Assembly: GCA_027886175.1 (NCBI GenBank)
Contig: JAJNNQ010000029.1
Location: 682,001 to 746,000 of the forward strand
Source: Phylloscopus collybita
Taxonomy: Eukaryota > Chordata > Aves > Passeriformes > Phylloscopidae
Direction: 5' to 3'
DNA length: 64,000 bases
Positions within the stretch are counted from its first letter, which is position 1; every line of letters begins with the position of its first letter. Below, one piece after another: positions 13,601-24,795 of the stretch. A program made the translations under genes and the position numbers. The notes below the pieces were generated by a model that worked only from the letters and a program-made list of their open reading frames with translations, searched no databases and was not told the origin of the DNA.

Positions 13601-16600
13601 AAGAATTAAATCTAGTGAAAGTGCTGTATTTTATTCCTTAGCTTACAGGAATATTGAATGTGCTCCCTGGCAATCTTGGATGTCTTGAAAAATATAATTT
13701 TAATAATATATCTGAGAACAAGGCAAGAAACTCTAAGAGGAATATTACAAGTAGTTTAATATAAAACTTGCAACTTTATTTTCACGCATATTATATATTG
13801 TAATAAAGAGAATCATAAATAATATACTGGGATTTTTACTATAAAAACCAATGTGACTTCAGATCCAGCTAAGTATAAGCTTAAAAAAGGAAAAATATTT
13901 TTAAACTCTGCATAAATGTAGATCCTGGAGCTGGGTTTTTTCCCCTGTAAACTCCCCTTGGAAGGTATTAAATTGAATCAGGCATGTGCAAACATTAAAT
14001 TTAGCTCATCAGCTATCACAACAGCTGAACTGCTCCATAGAGGGGCAGGTGCCGTTGATGGTATACACATTTCTGTGCTCAGAGCTATGCCCATGGAAAG
14101 CATATACTGTACATTCCAGCTTAGTGATGACACAGCTGTAGCCCAGGACAAGCATTTCTGCACTGCGGATGTCCCTCATCTGCCAGGACTGCTGATGCGG
14201 TCTGCCAGCCCTGCTCAGACCTGGCATCGTCACCAACAGGAATGCTTTACAGGGGACTGGTGTTTCTAAGTGCGCAGCCTCATCATTCCTGACAAACAGC
14301 TGGTCATAAAATCCATAAATGAGTTCACAAAGATGTACAGAAATGTCCTTGATGGCCATGGCATGAATTACAACAACTTTTTATGGGTCTCTGCTGCTTA
14401 GACTTGGCTTGTCTGAAACAGGAGACGAGAACAGAAGTTATTTTATACAGGAAGAAGTGTAAGCAGGATAATTTCAGAGGCGAACCAGCATGAAGGAAAG
14501 AAAAACAGGCACACCAGCTCTTACCTAGAAGACTGCAACTGTTGTCTGCCAGCCAGGCACCTCTGCAGGAGCTGCAGCTCAGAACTGGCATATGTCATCA
14601 ATGTATCTTCACCATTGTGACTACTGCAGATTTCTGGAAAAAACAAGTCCTAGGTCTTCCAGCACTCCAAGGACTGAGTCATCTAGGTTAAGGGTACACC
14701 CTCTCACAGTGAGTCATCTTAGATACCCTTGCCTGGTCCTCATCTTTTCAGTATGTGTTTTGACTTAGAGCAGAGCATTTGCCTTTGAGCAAGGTTTGTT
14801 TTGCCTCACCATACTTCAAAGGAAGAGGATGCCATTGTGCAGGAATGTCCATCAGGAATTTCGATCATCCTATTTCCACGATACTGGTTCTCCTGCCAGA
14901 GCACACATCTTGAGTCTGCCAGCCCATGGAGATGGCTCTCAGCTCTTTACCACACTAGTCATTTCACCTTCCAGTCAACAGAGGGAAGGGAAAATGCCTC
15001 TGCAAAAATATGTTGCACAATATCTCTTGGGGCTGGTCATGACTTCATACAGGCTAAGCAAGGAATCTTCTCTAATTAGCACTCCAAAGTGATATTAAAG
15101 GAACTTATTCAGTGGACAAAAACCCACAGCACAAGATCTTCAAAAAGCCATGGGAAACATAGGACAAGGAGAAAAGGCCTTTCAGGTTAATTATTGCTCA
15201 GTCCCTCAGCTGAATGAGTAGAAGGCAAGAGAGAATGCTGCACATGGAAAGAGCACTCCCACCAAAGAAGTGGAGCTTCGCAGAAAGAGCAGGAGTCGTC
15301 TTGCCTACTGAAAGACCGTACCAGGAGAAAGAAACCTTGGAACCTGTTTAAAGCTGAACCAGTTGCCATGAAGGACATGATGTTTTTCATCCTGGCTCCA
15401 GGATATTAAACAAGCCTTGCAGAAGTATTAAAAGGAGCCTGGCAGCACCTGAATATTGAAAAATACCAGATTGGTCATGGGTTGTAGGGAGGAGAAAGGT
15501 GAATTATGTAAAGTTTTGTATCCCCGTGTGGCTCCCACATGGACCCATGTTCTCAAGAGTGGCTGGTCTGAGTAGAAGGTGCACAGTTGCACTGCCTTGG
15601 GAGCAGGAAAAGTCTCAAGGGGAAAGTAATTAATGGAGGGACCATCAAGTAGGAGAGGTGAAACAAACACTTTTTGTTTTCCTTTTCTTTTTCCTGTTAC
15701 ATCTTTGGAAGAGATATAGAGCGTGGCACTGAGTGACCTCCATAGCCTGTTTAAACTGTCTGAGGTCCCCTCTAACAGTTTTATTCTTCTTCACTTTGGC
15801 TTGATGTTTCCCAGGTTTAGTCTGTGCTTTTTTTTTCCCATTACAACTTCTAGCAATATTCTGCTCATTCGACAAAAGGAAGAAGAGTTCAGGGTTGTAC
15901 ACCTGGATTTGGCTCACATTTAACATCAGACACTATAATGGCAAAGAATAACCCTGAACTTGGAAACTGACTGTCAAGAATGCAAATATATTTACAAGGC
16001 TCCAGTTTGCACAAACACCTGAGCCTTGTGACAGAAATAAAAGAATCAAAACATATTTTTCTTGTAGAATTTGTATTCAGACTCTAAGTTACTTCTGTAA
16101 AAACATCTCTTATAATCTAACATTTGGTGAAATGTGGCCAAACAGTGTGTTTAACTATCCTTTGCATGAAATTAATAAATCACATAGAAATGTTTCTAGC
16201 ATATTACATATGGAAAAAACCCTACTTTTCAAATAAGACAGGTTTGCTTACTTTTGTTAAATAAAATAAATAAATTTCTTACCACAAACTCATTCACACA
16301 TCAAGATGGTGACTGTTATTGAGTGCAAAATGTCATGGAGATGAGAGAAAGAAAAGGTGTTATGTAATTTTACCACTGAGGCAACTCTATGTAACTACAG
16401 TCCAGCAGCATTACATAGTTTTACGTCACAAGGGAAAAAAGAGAAGATATTTCAGACAGAACCCTCTTTTTCTGTGTTTTTTCCTTCTATCACAGTGAGA
16501 GTTTCATTCTCAATACTCAGAAAAAGTTCCTTTAAATACCTATGAAGGAATTTTTCTGGCAAAACTGCAAATTTTTCGAAATATGAACTCTACATTACTA

Positions 16601-19600
16601 GATATGGGTCACGCTTTATTTGGCTCTCCACACTGCCAACCCAAGTAATGGCCCAACTGTGTCTTAAAGACTGAGTCTGACACTTGCCAGTTTGAGGAGG
16701 TTTTAAAGCTATTTATTACTTAAATTTGAAGAAATTTTAAAATTAATTCATTTTTTATCAATTCTACCTTTCTTCTTATATTGCACCCAACTCAAGCTGC
16801 TTCCTAGATCTACCCTAGAACCAAAGTCAAGCAAAGTCATCCCATTGCCATTAATGGGCACTGCATCTTATCCTGGGAGTTGAGTAGTCACCACAAGGAC
16901 AGTTCAGGCAAGAAGAAGTCGTTCCTCCTTTAGTATCCCGTAGACATATCTTGCTGCATGCACAACTGTCCTGAAAAGCCGATGGGCCTCTGTGTGACCA
17001 CTAGACACCCAAACTTGGCAGTCTAGTGAGCTCAGGCTACTCAGGACAAGGGCGTTGCTGCCTCTCTACCTCTCTGGTGCAGCTACATAGCAGCAAACTG
17101 GAAGACATCCACTGGGGATGGACTATGCAATACCTATGCAATAGAACAGAGATACACTTTTGTTTGTCCAAATGATAAGGATTTTTCCCTGGTGTGTATT
17201 AGATCCTGCTTCTTTTCCAAATACAATTCCTGGATAACTTTTACCAAGTGTTCCTCTTACTGCTGTCATATGATTTCATAAAAATATTAATGCATTTTAA
17301 GTTATCAAAATATATATAATGTGTACCATGATTTTATTTAAATAGAGGCACAAGTACATCTGTGCATAACGATGTAAATATAGTCCCCCCAACCCTTAAA
17401 TATGCCTGAAGAACATTGAACCCATTATCATTAATTTGTTCTAAGCTTTGGACCAGCACTATGGTACAAACTATAATACCAGCCTATTCTCAACAAGGTC
17501 CATAACCACATTCAAAGAAGTTGTACATGCATTGTATATGCCATTTGGCTTGAATTATAGGGAAGTTAAAAATGAAGTAGAGAACATCCTAGACAATTGC
17601 TGGTTTTTCATACATGCGTTAAGTGAATAGCTTGCACACAGGGCTTAAAGACTTACTATTCCTCTGGAACTAAAGATGTCTAAGTGAGATCAATGGTATA
17701 AGAACATTCTTTACAGTTTATTTTATCTTTTAGTCTGAGACTAAAAGAAGGCTGTTATTGGTATGCTTTGGAAGATACTGTTTCAGAGGATTGGTTTTGG
17801 CCAAAGTAGTAGTACTTGGCACATTAAAACAACACCCAATCACTAAGCAGCTGGCTTTTTTGTAAATTTCGTGATTGATCCCTTGGTCTTAACAAACTGG
17901 AACACCTGTTGCAATAGCAAAATTGCAACATAAGTGCTGCTGTGGTATATGCTACCAAAGCTACTTTGCTCCACTCCTAATTTTTTGTTAAATAAACTGA
18001 GGCTTATGACAGTTGTTGTCAAGTTGGAAATATTGGAAAATTATTTTTATCCTCTCCTATGTCCAGCAAAACACTTGGACATATGCCTAACTATAAGCAT
18101 GTGCATAGTCTCAATGATTCCAATAAATTAGGTTGTTTAGTGAGCCTGGAGAGTTTTGTGGACTCATTCTGCGGCTCACAATAGGTGTAACACTGCTGAC
18201 AATATATCTTAAATCAGAAATGAAGGCTCTACACATGAGACAAAAGAGGTATCTTTCTTCTTAGTCAGGTAGGCATGGCAGCTGCTATATGATCTCTGAT
18301 ATCTGACTGTGCATTAGACAGAAATTTTGAACACACGGGCATACATATACAACTCTATATTGCATTGGCTTTTCTCCCACCAACCAGGTTCAGAGAGGAA
18401 ATCAGAATGAGAATGAATGGGCCCTTCAAGATTTCCCTGGTGTCCGACTTGAAGCAGAATTACTCTACTTAGGAACAAATCATATAACACGTGCAGTATA
18501 CTTCAAAAATATTCAAAACATGTCACTGACTTTTCATGAGAGTTTTGGTGTTCAGAAAACACTTACCTAAATGCTACTCCCAACATAGCAGTAAAGTGCA
18601 AAGGTCCCACTCAGTGGAAATATTCCTGCTGAGAAAACTTGCACAAAGGCACATCTGAGAGCATCTAGAAGAGCAGCAAGAGAAGGACAAACAAGATTAA
18701 GAGCAAAGTAATAATTCCAGAGTATCAGAGAAAAACAAAGGGACAAATGAGGTCATATGGCTGTTCTTTCCCTCCCTGTGTCCGAGGCTTTCCCAAATAC
18801 ATACAAACTATTCCTTACTGCTGTTTGTCCAGCTTGCTCTGTAAAACCTCTACGGATGAAGGTATCAGTCTCACAGACAAGTCATTCCAGTATTGCACTA
18901 TCCTGTACAGGCAAAACACATTGTTCCTTTGGTTTTACAGCAGTCTTTTACGCATTTCAAGACCAGTTACATGTCCTAGATTAGCCAAGAACCTTGATTC
19001 TGATTGAGGTACTGGTTGGTTTATGTTTCAGGCCAGTTATTGATTGCTGGCTCGTCCTATTTATTTTCAAACATTCTCTTATCTTCTTTTAGCTTGACAT
19101 GCTCCCTGAATATAACTAAGGGTTCAGGACTTGCACATTCCACTTACCTAATTGCTCACACCCTCCTGTTCTCTCAAACATGCACACTCAGGCAGGAGCA
19201 GCACTATATGTGGAGCCTTCCAGATGTTGGCAGAGAGGATCCAAAGATTATCATCACCCATGGGGGGCCCAAATGAAATACAGCTTAGTTTTAGACACCC
19301 ATCCATGTATGTTGATGCCTTTTCTTTTATCTTAAACAATCCCACAGTAATAGGAGTCTTGGGCTAACAGTCATTCTCTCTCTTAAAATCCTGTATAAAA
19401 TATGGACTATCTCTTGGGCAGAAAACATATGAAGCTGCTGGAATATGGCAAGAGCAACACTGCTCCAAGACACCTTTTAAGCTGGGTGTTAAGAGAACCA
19501 AGAATTTGAGACAGAAATAGGGAAGGGTGGACCAGTTGGGAATCCAGCCTTTCATGTGCAGCTTAACTATAAGCATGTGCAATAGTGTGTGCTATTGACA

Positions 19601-20892
19601 AGTGAAAGGGGAAAACATATTCTCTTAAAATATATTAGGAAATAAAGTGGGTTTGCGTGTCAAATATAGACTACCCCAGAATTGTTTTTAAGGTCAAGCA
19701 CACAAGCAGATTCAAGGCGCCATGCATTTTGTGGTATGACAAAGCCCATAGTTCATGAAAATTCTTTTTTACCTAGGGAAGTGAACACTATGGAAGCAAA
19801 CAACCAAACAAAACTCCAAGCAAATAAACAAAAAAAACCCCCGCATTTTACTTCTCAGATTATCATTTTTATAACACCAAGAATTTTTGAATGAAGGTTG
19901 ATAATCTTCAGATATACAGATGTCCAAAACTGCATTTTCAGGTAAAGTATTATTAATTAATGGGAATTTTTTTGCAGTTTTATCAAGACTCATCTCTTGA
20001 GTTTCTGGCCCCTGCTGTGAAGTATGGATCTGTTGATGTGCAGCTTCATGTGAAACCTCAGCTCATCCTACAATGAGTCCTGCTTCACTTCCATTATGAG
20101 CATCATATGAAGGCATCCTGCCTTCTTTCTTTTGCAGGACTCATACCCCTGCACCCCATCAGGTAGTGTCCTCCTCTTCCTCAAAGGCAGCACCACCAGA
20201 GGGAGCGTTTAGAACAGGCATAGAGACAAGCTCTCTGCTCCCCAGCCATGTCTTCCAGCTATGAGAAGGGGTCACACCTGGAAGTTTCAGAGCACAGCCT
20301 GGACATTGCAATTCTTTCAAATTCATTAGCCAAACTAATCTTCCTCGTGTGGCTAATTTGGAAAAGAAAACCCAATGAGACTTCATGAGATGCATCCCTG
20401 ACATGACAGGATCCCTTGCTTTCACATAAATCTCTTCTCCAAAGCTTGGTCATGTCTACACTGACCGATTTTGATTCTAATTTCTATGTAGCAAAATAAA
20501 ATTTTCTCTTCCTATTCTTGGGAACAGCAATGATATTTGCAGTTAGAAATTATCTGAAAAGAAATCTAGACTCTGCAAGACATCTGCTTTTGAAAAGTCA
20601 CTCCTCTCAGACAGGAATTGTGCAGACCCTTAAATTTCCCTCCTTTCCCTTTCATGAAGGGAGCATGGACAGTCTCCCATATAGCTAAATACTAGATTTT
20701 AATAACATTCATTGTACTGCATGTGTGTTGGCCTGAGTGATCAACCAGGTGGCTGAAATGTCATAGAAAACAGCATACACAAACCAGGTCAGCATGCCCC
20801 TTAAGAATTTAGAGCATAGAAACAAATAGCTCTTTCCTTGCTCATTTATCCCATATTCACTAGCATAAAAAACCTAATCCCTGTGGGTTTTT
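10641..20892. other. Long noncoding stretch, no gene seen
   Basis: About 10 kb without recognisable transposon ends, gene motifs or RNA genes. Open frames are short and overlap on both strands, for example 13958-14269 plus against 14009-14359 minus. The part at 13950-14600 is somewhat less AT-rich than its surroundings but shows no protein family signature. Confidence 0.55.
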
Positions 20893-22600
20893 CACAGAAT
20901 TACTAGAATCACTGAGTTGGAAGAGACCTTTAAGATCATTGAGTCCAGCCCACACCCTAACACCTCAACTAAACCATGGCACCAAGTGCCACATCCAGTC
21001 TTTTTTAAACACCTCCAGGGATGGTGACTCCATCACCCCCCCAGGCACACAATTACAGTATTTTATCACCCTTTCTGCAAAAAACTTTTTCCTATTATCC
21101 AACCTATATTTCCTCACACAGTCTCACAGCTTGAGACTGTGTCCTCTTATTCTGTCAGTTGCTGCCTGGAGAAAGAGACCAACCCCCACCTGACTAAAAC
21201 CACCTTTCAGAAAATTACAGAGTTGTAGGGTCACTTCTGAGTCTCCTTTTCTCCAGGCTATACAACCCCAGCTCCCTCAGTCATTCCTCACAGAGCTTGT
21301 GCTCCAAGCCCCTCACCATCCTCGGTGCCTCCTCTGGAGGCACTCAAGTGTCTCAATGTCCTTCCTGAACTGAGGGGCCCAGAGCTGGACACAGCACTTG
21401 AGGTGCAGCCTCACCAGTGCTGAGTACAGGGGAAGAATGACCTCCCTGCTCCTGCTGGCTACACTATTCCTGATCCAGGCCAGGATGCCTTGGCCTCCCT
21501 GGCCACCAGGGCACACTGCTGGCTTCTGTTCAGCTGCTGTCACCAGAGCCCCCAGGTCCCTTTCTGCCTGGGCACTGTCCAGCCACACCATCCCCAGCCT
21601 GTAATGTTGCAGGGGGTTATTGTGGCCAAAGTGCAGGACTCAGCACTTGGCCTTATTAAACTTCATCCTATTGAACTTCATCCTATCATCCTATTAAACT
21701 CTGCCCACCCATCCAATCATTCCAGGTCTCTCTGCAGAGCCCTCCTACCTTCCAACAGATTGACACACACTCCCAGCTTAGTGTCATCTGCAAATTTACT
21801 GATGAAAGACTCAATACTACCCTTATCCATGTCATCGATAAAAATATTGAACAGACCTGGCCCCAGCACAGACTCCTGAAGAACACCACTGGTGACTGGC
21901 CACCAGCTGGATGCAGCACCATTCACCACCACTCTCTGGGCTCGGCCATCCAGCCAGTTCCTAACCCAGCAAAGAGTGCTCCTGCCCAAGCCATGGACTG
22001 CCAGCTTTTCCAGGAGGATGCTGTGGGAGACAGTGTCAAAGGCCTTGCTGAAGTCCAAACAGACAACATCCACAGTCTTCCCTGCATCCACCAGGTGGGT
22101 CACCTGGTCATAAAAGGAGACCAGGTTGATCAAACACGACCTACCCCTGCTAAAGCCATGCTGGCTGGGTCTGTAAGTGCTGGCCATCCTGTAAGTGCTG
22201 TGTGATGACACTCAGTATAAAGTGCTCCATTACCTTACCAGGTACTGAAGTCAGGCTGACTGGCCTGTAATTGCCAGGATCCTCCTTTCCACCCTTTTTG
22301 TGAATGAGCATCACATTGGCCAGCTTCCAGTCATCTGGAACCTCACCAGTGAGCCAGGACTGTTGGTAAATGATGGAGAGCAGCTTCACAAGCTCATCTG
22401 CCAGCTCCCTCGTCACCCTGGGATGAATCCCATCTGGGCCCATAGATTTGTGATCATCCAAGCATCTCAGCAGTTGTCTGACTACCTCCTCCTGGATAAC
22501 AGGGGGACCATTCTGCTCTCTGACACCATCTACCAACCCAGGAGGACAGTTGCTATCTTCCCACTAAAGACCACTCAAAGCTGACCAGAGATGGCACTTT
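20893..22600 (-). mobile_element. CR1 LINE, 5'-truncated, with reverse transcriptase and 3' UTR
   Basis: This is a non-LTR retrotransposon of the CR1 family, read on the minus strand. Its 3' end is at 20893, where the complement carries the CR1 tail ending in TGATTCTAGTAATTCT-like words, preceded by the GGTCTCTTCCAACTC block. The body encodes the reverse transcriptase domain in relic form. Its 5' end, near 22600, lies inside the second open reading frame, so the endonuclease and first reading frame are missing. Such 5' truncation is usual for LINE copies made by target-primed reverse transcription. The right boundary is approximate because similarity fades into sequence that abuts an oppositely oriented CR1 piece. 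No target-site duplication is evident, as is typical for CR1. Confidence 0.95.
21313..22560 (-). pseudogene. CR1 ORF2 reverse transcriptase, frameshifted relic
   Basis: The polymerase of the CR1 LINE survives in three successive minus-strand frames. 22150-22536 carries the early RT blocks (HKSMGPDGIHPRV, NYRPVSLTSVPGKVME). 21717-22211 carries [12 protein letters not shown] and the catalytic box FADDTKL (complement of about 21777-21794), so both active-site aspartates remain. 21313-21591 carries the C-terminal part (SREVILPLYSALVR, then a WAPQFRKDIE-like block). The first frameshift lies near a partial tandem duplication, CTGTAAGTGCTG at 22171 and 22189. The second lies near repeats of TTCATCCTAT at about 21660-21690. 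The N-terminal endonuclease is absent. The copy cannot make a working protein, but it is the best preserved coding relic in the window. Confidence 0.92.
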
Positions 22601-22639
22601 TCTCTGCTTGCATTCAGCATCCCATTCACATTATGAAGA

Positions 22640-22985
22640 TTGACAAAGAAACGTGTTGGATTTTGCACCTAGGACAGAGCACTTCTGGACATACAGACGT
22701 ACTGGGGAAGGAGACACTGCAGAGAAGTGCCATGGAAAGGTACTTGGGGATCCTTGTTGAGGGCAAGTTGAACATGAGGCGGCAGTGCCCTGGCAGTCAG
22801 GAGGGCCAACCCTGTCCTGGGGTGCATCAGGCGCAGCATCACCAGCCAGGCAAGAGAGGGGATTGTCCTGCTCTGCTCTGCACTGGGGCAGTTTCCTCTT
22901 GAGTTCTGGGGTTGGTTTTGGGTGCTACAATATAAAAAAACAGGCCTTAAGCTCTTAGAGTGTCCAGAGGAGGACCATTTCACTC
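22640..22985 (+). mobile_element. CR1 LINE fragment, ORF2 C-terminal part
   Basis: Translated on the plus strand this gives the region just after the catalytic box of CR1 reverse transcriptase: a KETCWILHLGQ block, a YLGILVEGKLNMRRQC block and, after frameshifts, remains of the VQFWAP-KKD segment. It corresponds to the same part of the element as 21300-21650 on the other strand, so it is an independent, truncated copy and not the inverted 5' end of its neighbour. It lacks the CR1 3' UTR and tail. Only about 40-60 bp separate it from the 5' end of the minus-strand copy. Confidence 0.85.
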
Positions 22986-24019
22986 TGAGGAGCAGCATGT
23001 TGTTATCCTACTACCACCTCAGTTTGACTGTATGCGGAATAAGTCTATATAATGCAGCTAACATTGACAAGATATGTATTCAAAGACCAACTCTAAATCA
23101 CTTCATCAGAATGAACTAACAATAAATCCAGTGAATAAATTATAAATCTCCTTAAGAAACTATCCTCCTGAAGTGTGTAGGTAAGCCTAAAATGTACAGG
23201 TGAGGAATACTTGAATCTTGACACAAAGGTGGTGAAAATGTATAACATTTATTACATATAATTGCAGTGGCATTCCTCTTCCCTGAAAATTCTGTAAGCC
23301 AGGCGTGCATAAGGAGACACAAGAATTAAAGGGTGGGGGCAGAAAATATAAAATTCATATATATGTATTGTGTTAGTTTGTAACAGAAAATCCAATTCTC
23401 TAATTAGTTATAAGTTTCAGGAGCCCTCTGATCTGCCACCAATGTCAGTTCCCAGAGAAAACTGTGATCTTAGAAAAGTGGAAAGTGAATGGCTTGTGCA
23501 GGCTGGAAATCAGATTTTATGTGACTTGTTTCCAATGGCCCTTAGTTTGGCTGAAGAGTACATTTTTAATAGATGTGCAGGAACACAGTAATCTATCTTT
23601 GCAGGACATCTCGACCAACAGAGCAATGTTGCCATTTAGAATGTTCTTTTAAAATTATTATTACACTAATAAGTTACATCATTACAAGGCAATGTTGTAC
23701 TAGTACTGGTAATTATCTGGAGATTTGGTAGAGACAGATAAAGCAGCCTAGTTCTTCTTACCTTAAATTGGCTTAAAACATCAATAGCACATCAAAATGT
23801 AGGGTTTTGTAGTGGTGTACAAGTGGTATAAACAGTATGTAAGAATGTGCAGTCATTACCATCAGCCCAAAAGAAATCTATTTTGTTTAGGACTGTCATT
23901 TAAGGGCAGGAAAAATAGAGTGGAACAGAACATTGTAAGCAAAATCGTTAAGATAATCACCCTGTGGTAACATAAAGTATCTCCAGCAAAGAATGAACTA
24001 TCCAAGTTCAAAAGTGCTA
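22986..24019. other. Noncoding AT-rich stretch, no gene seen
   Basis: No transposon end or coding motif is recognisable. Open frames at 23370-23591 and 23464-23652 are short, overlapping and without signature. Confidence 0.55.
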
Positions 24020-24795
24020 CAATGCCTTGGCACTTTTGACGGTTGGTGTGATGGGCAAGAGAGGTGCCTCCTCCCTGCAGGACTCAGCTCGCTTTCCCAG
24101 CCAGAAGCCTGTCTACGCCAGTGCCCGGGCACAGCATGGGGGCAGCTGGCCTCTGGCAGGAAGCCTTCTGCCCCAGGATTCCCAGGCTGCCTTTACTGGG
24201 AGGAGACCCTGCAGCAGGTGCCGCTGGGGACAGAGGTTTCTGTGCAGAGTCTGTCTCCAAAGGCAGCAGCCACCCACCACCAGCCTTTGACAAATACAGG
24301 ATGTGGTCAGGTGAGGAAGGCAGGAAGGAGAAGCAGGGCCTGTGAGGGTGAAAAAATGGAGTGTGAGGGCTGGCGTTGGGTGCCTTGCAGTGGGGGAAGC
24401 ACCGCTAAGGTAGCAGTGCACAGGCCGATTGTTTTTCTCTCAGAAGTTCGGAGAGAAATGCAAGAAATGTATCATCATAAGTCTGAGTCAGGAGAAGAAC
24501 TGACAGCCAGGAGAAAGCAGCTTTGCAGGGAAATCCCCAAATAGCTGAACTGCAAAAACTTCATGCTCTGCAGCAACCCAGCCTATAGCAGTACTAAAAG
24601 AACTGACAATGGAAAGAGAAAATTGCCAGTGGGACACAGCAGAGATGTGGAAGTCCTACCTCTACCAGGTGGAGCAAACTGGGGAGCTGGGACACTGTGT
24701 CACCAAAGGGAGGCATTGCAGAAAACAAAGATGCAGGAAGGCAGAATTAGATCTCTGATGCATAAGGGAGATTTGGTGATGAGGATAGTCTAGCT
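24020..24795 (+). other. GC-richer patch with long overlapping open frames, coding status unclear
   Basis: One plus-strand frame is open from the ATG at 23993 to a stop at 24542-24544 (183 codons), then continues in the same frame to 24793, so a single stop interrupts some 267 codons. Two other plus frames are also open over 24027-24345, which points to local GC-richness, not selection. The part 24443-24543 reads as charged, helix-prone sequence (start EVRREMQEMYHHK) preceded by a pyrimidine-rich ttttctctcag that resembles a splice acceptor. A CAG|gtgagg donor-like site lies at about 24310. Downstream the helical character seems to jump frame (ELQKLHALQQ, then MERENCQWDTAEMWK). This could be a decayed coiled-coil exon or pseudogene, or chance. 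I do not recognise a family. Confidence 0.25.

Noticed and set aside
18088..19581. 18-bp exact repeat TAACTATAAGCATGTGCA at 18088-18105 and 19564-19581
   Set aside because: Similarity does not extend usefully beyond the 18 bases, and one such match by chance in an AT-biased 64-kb window is not surprising.
21717..22536. Domesticated reverse transcriptase gene
   Set aside because: The frames are broken, the CR1 3' UTR and tail are attached and no new promoter or splice structure is visible. It is an ordinary dead CR1 copy.
23993..24544. 183-codon open frame as a protein-coding gene
   Set aside because: Three plus-strand frames are open over much of it, no family is recognised and a same-frame stop is followed by further open sequence. 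It is listed only as an uncertain patch.
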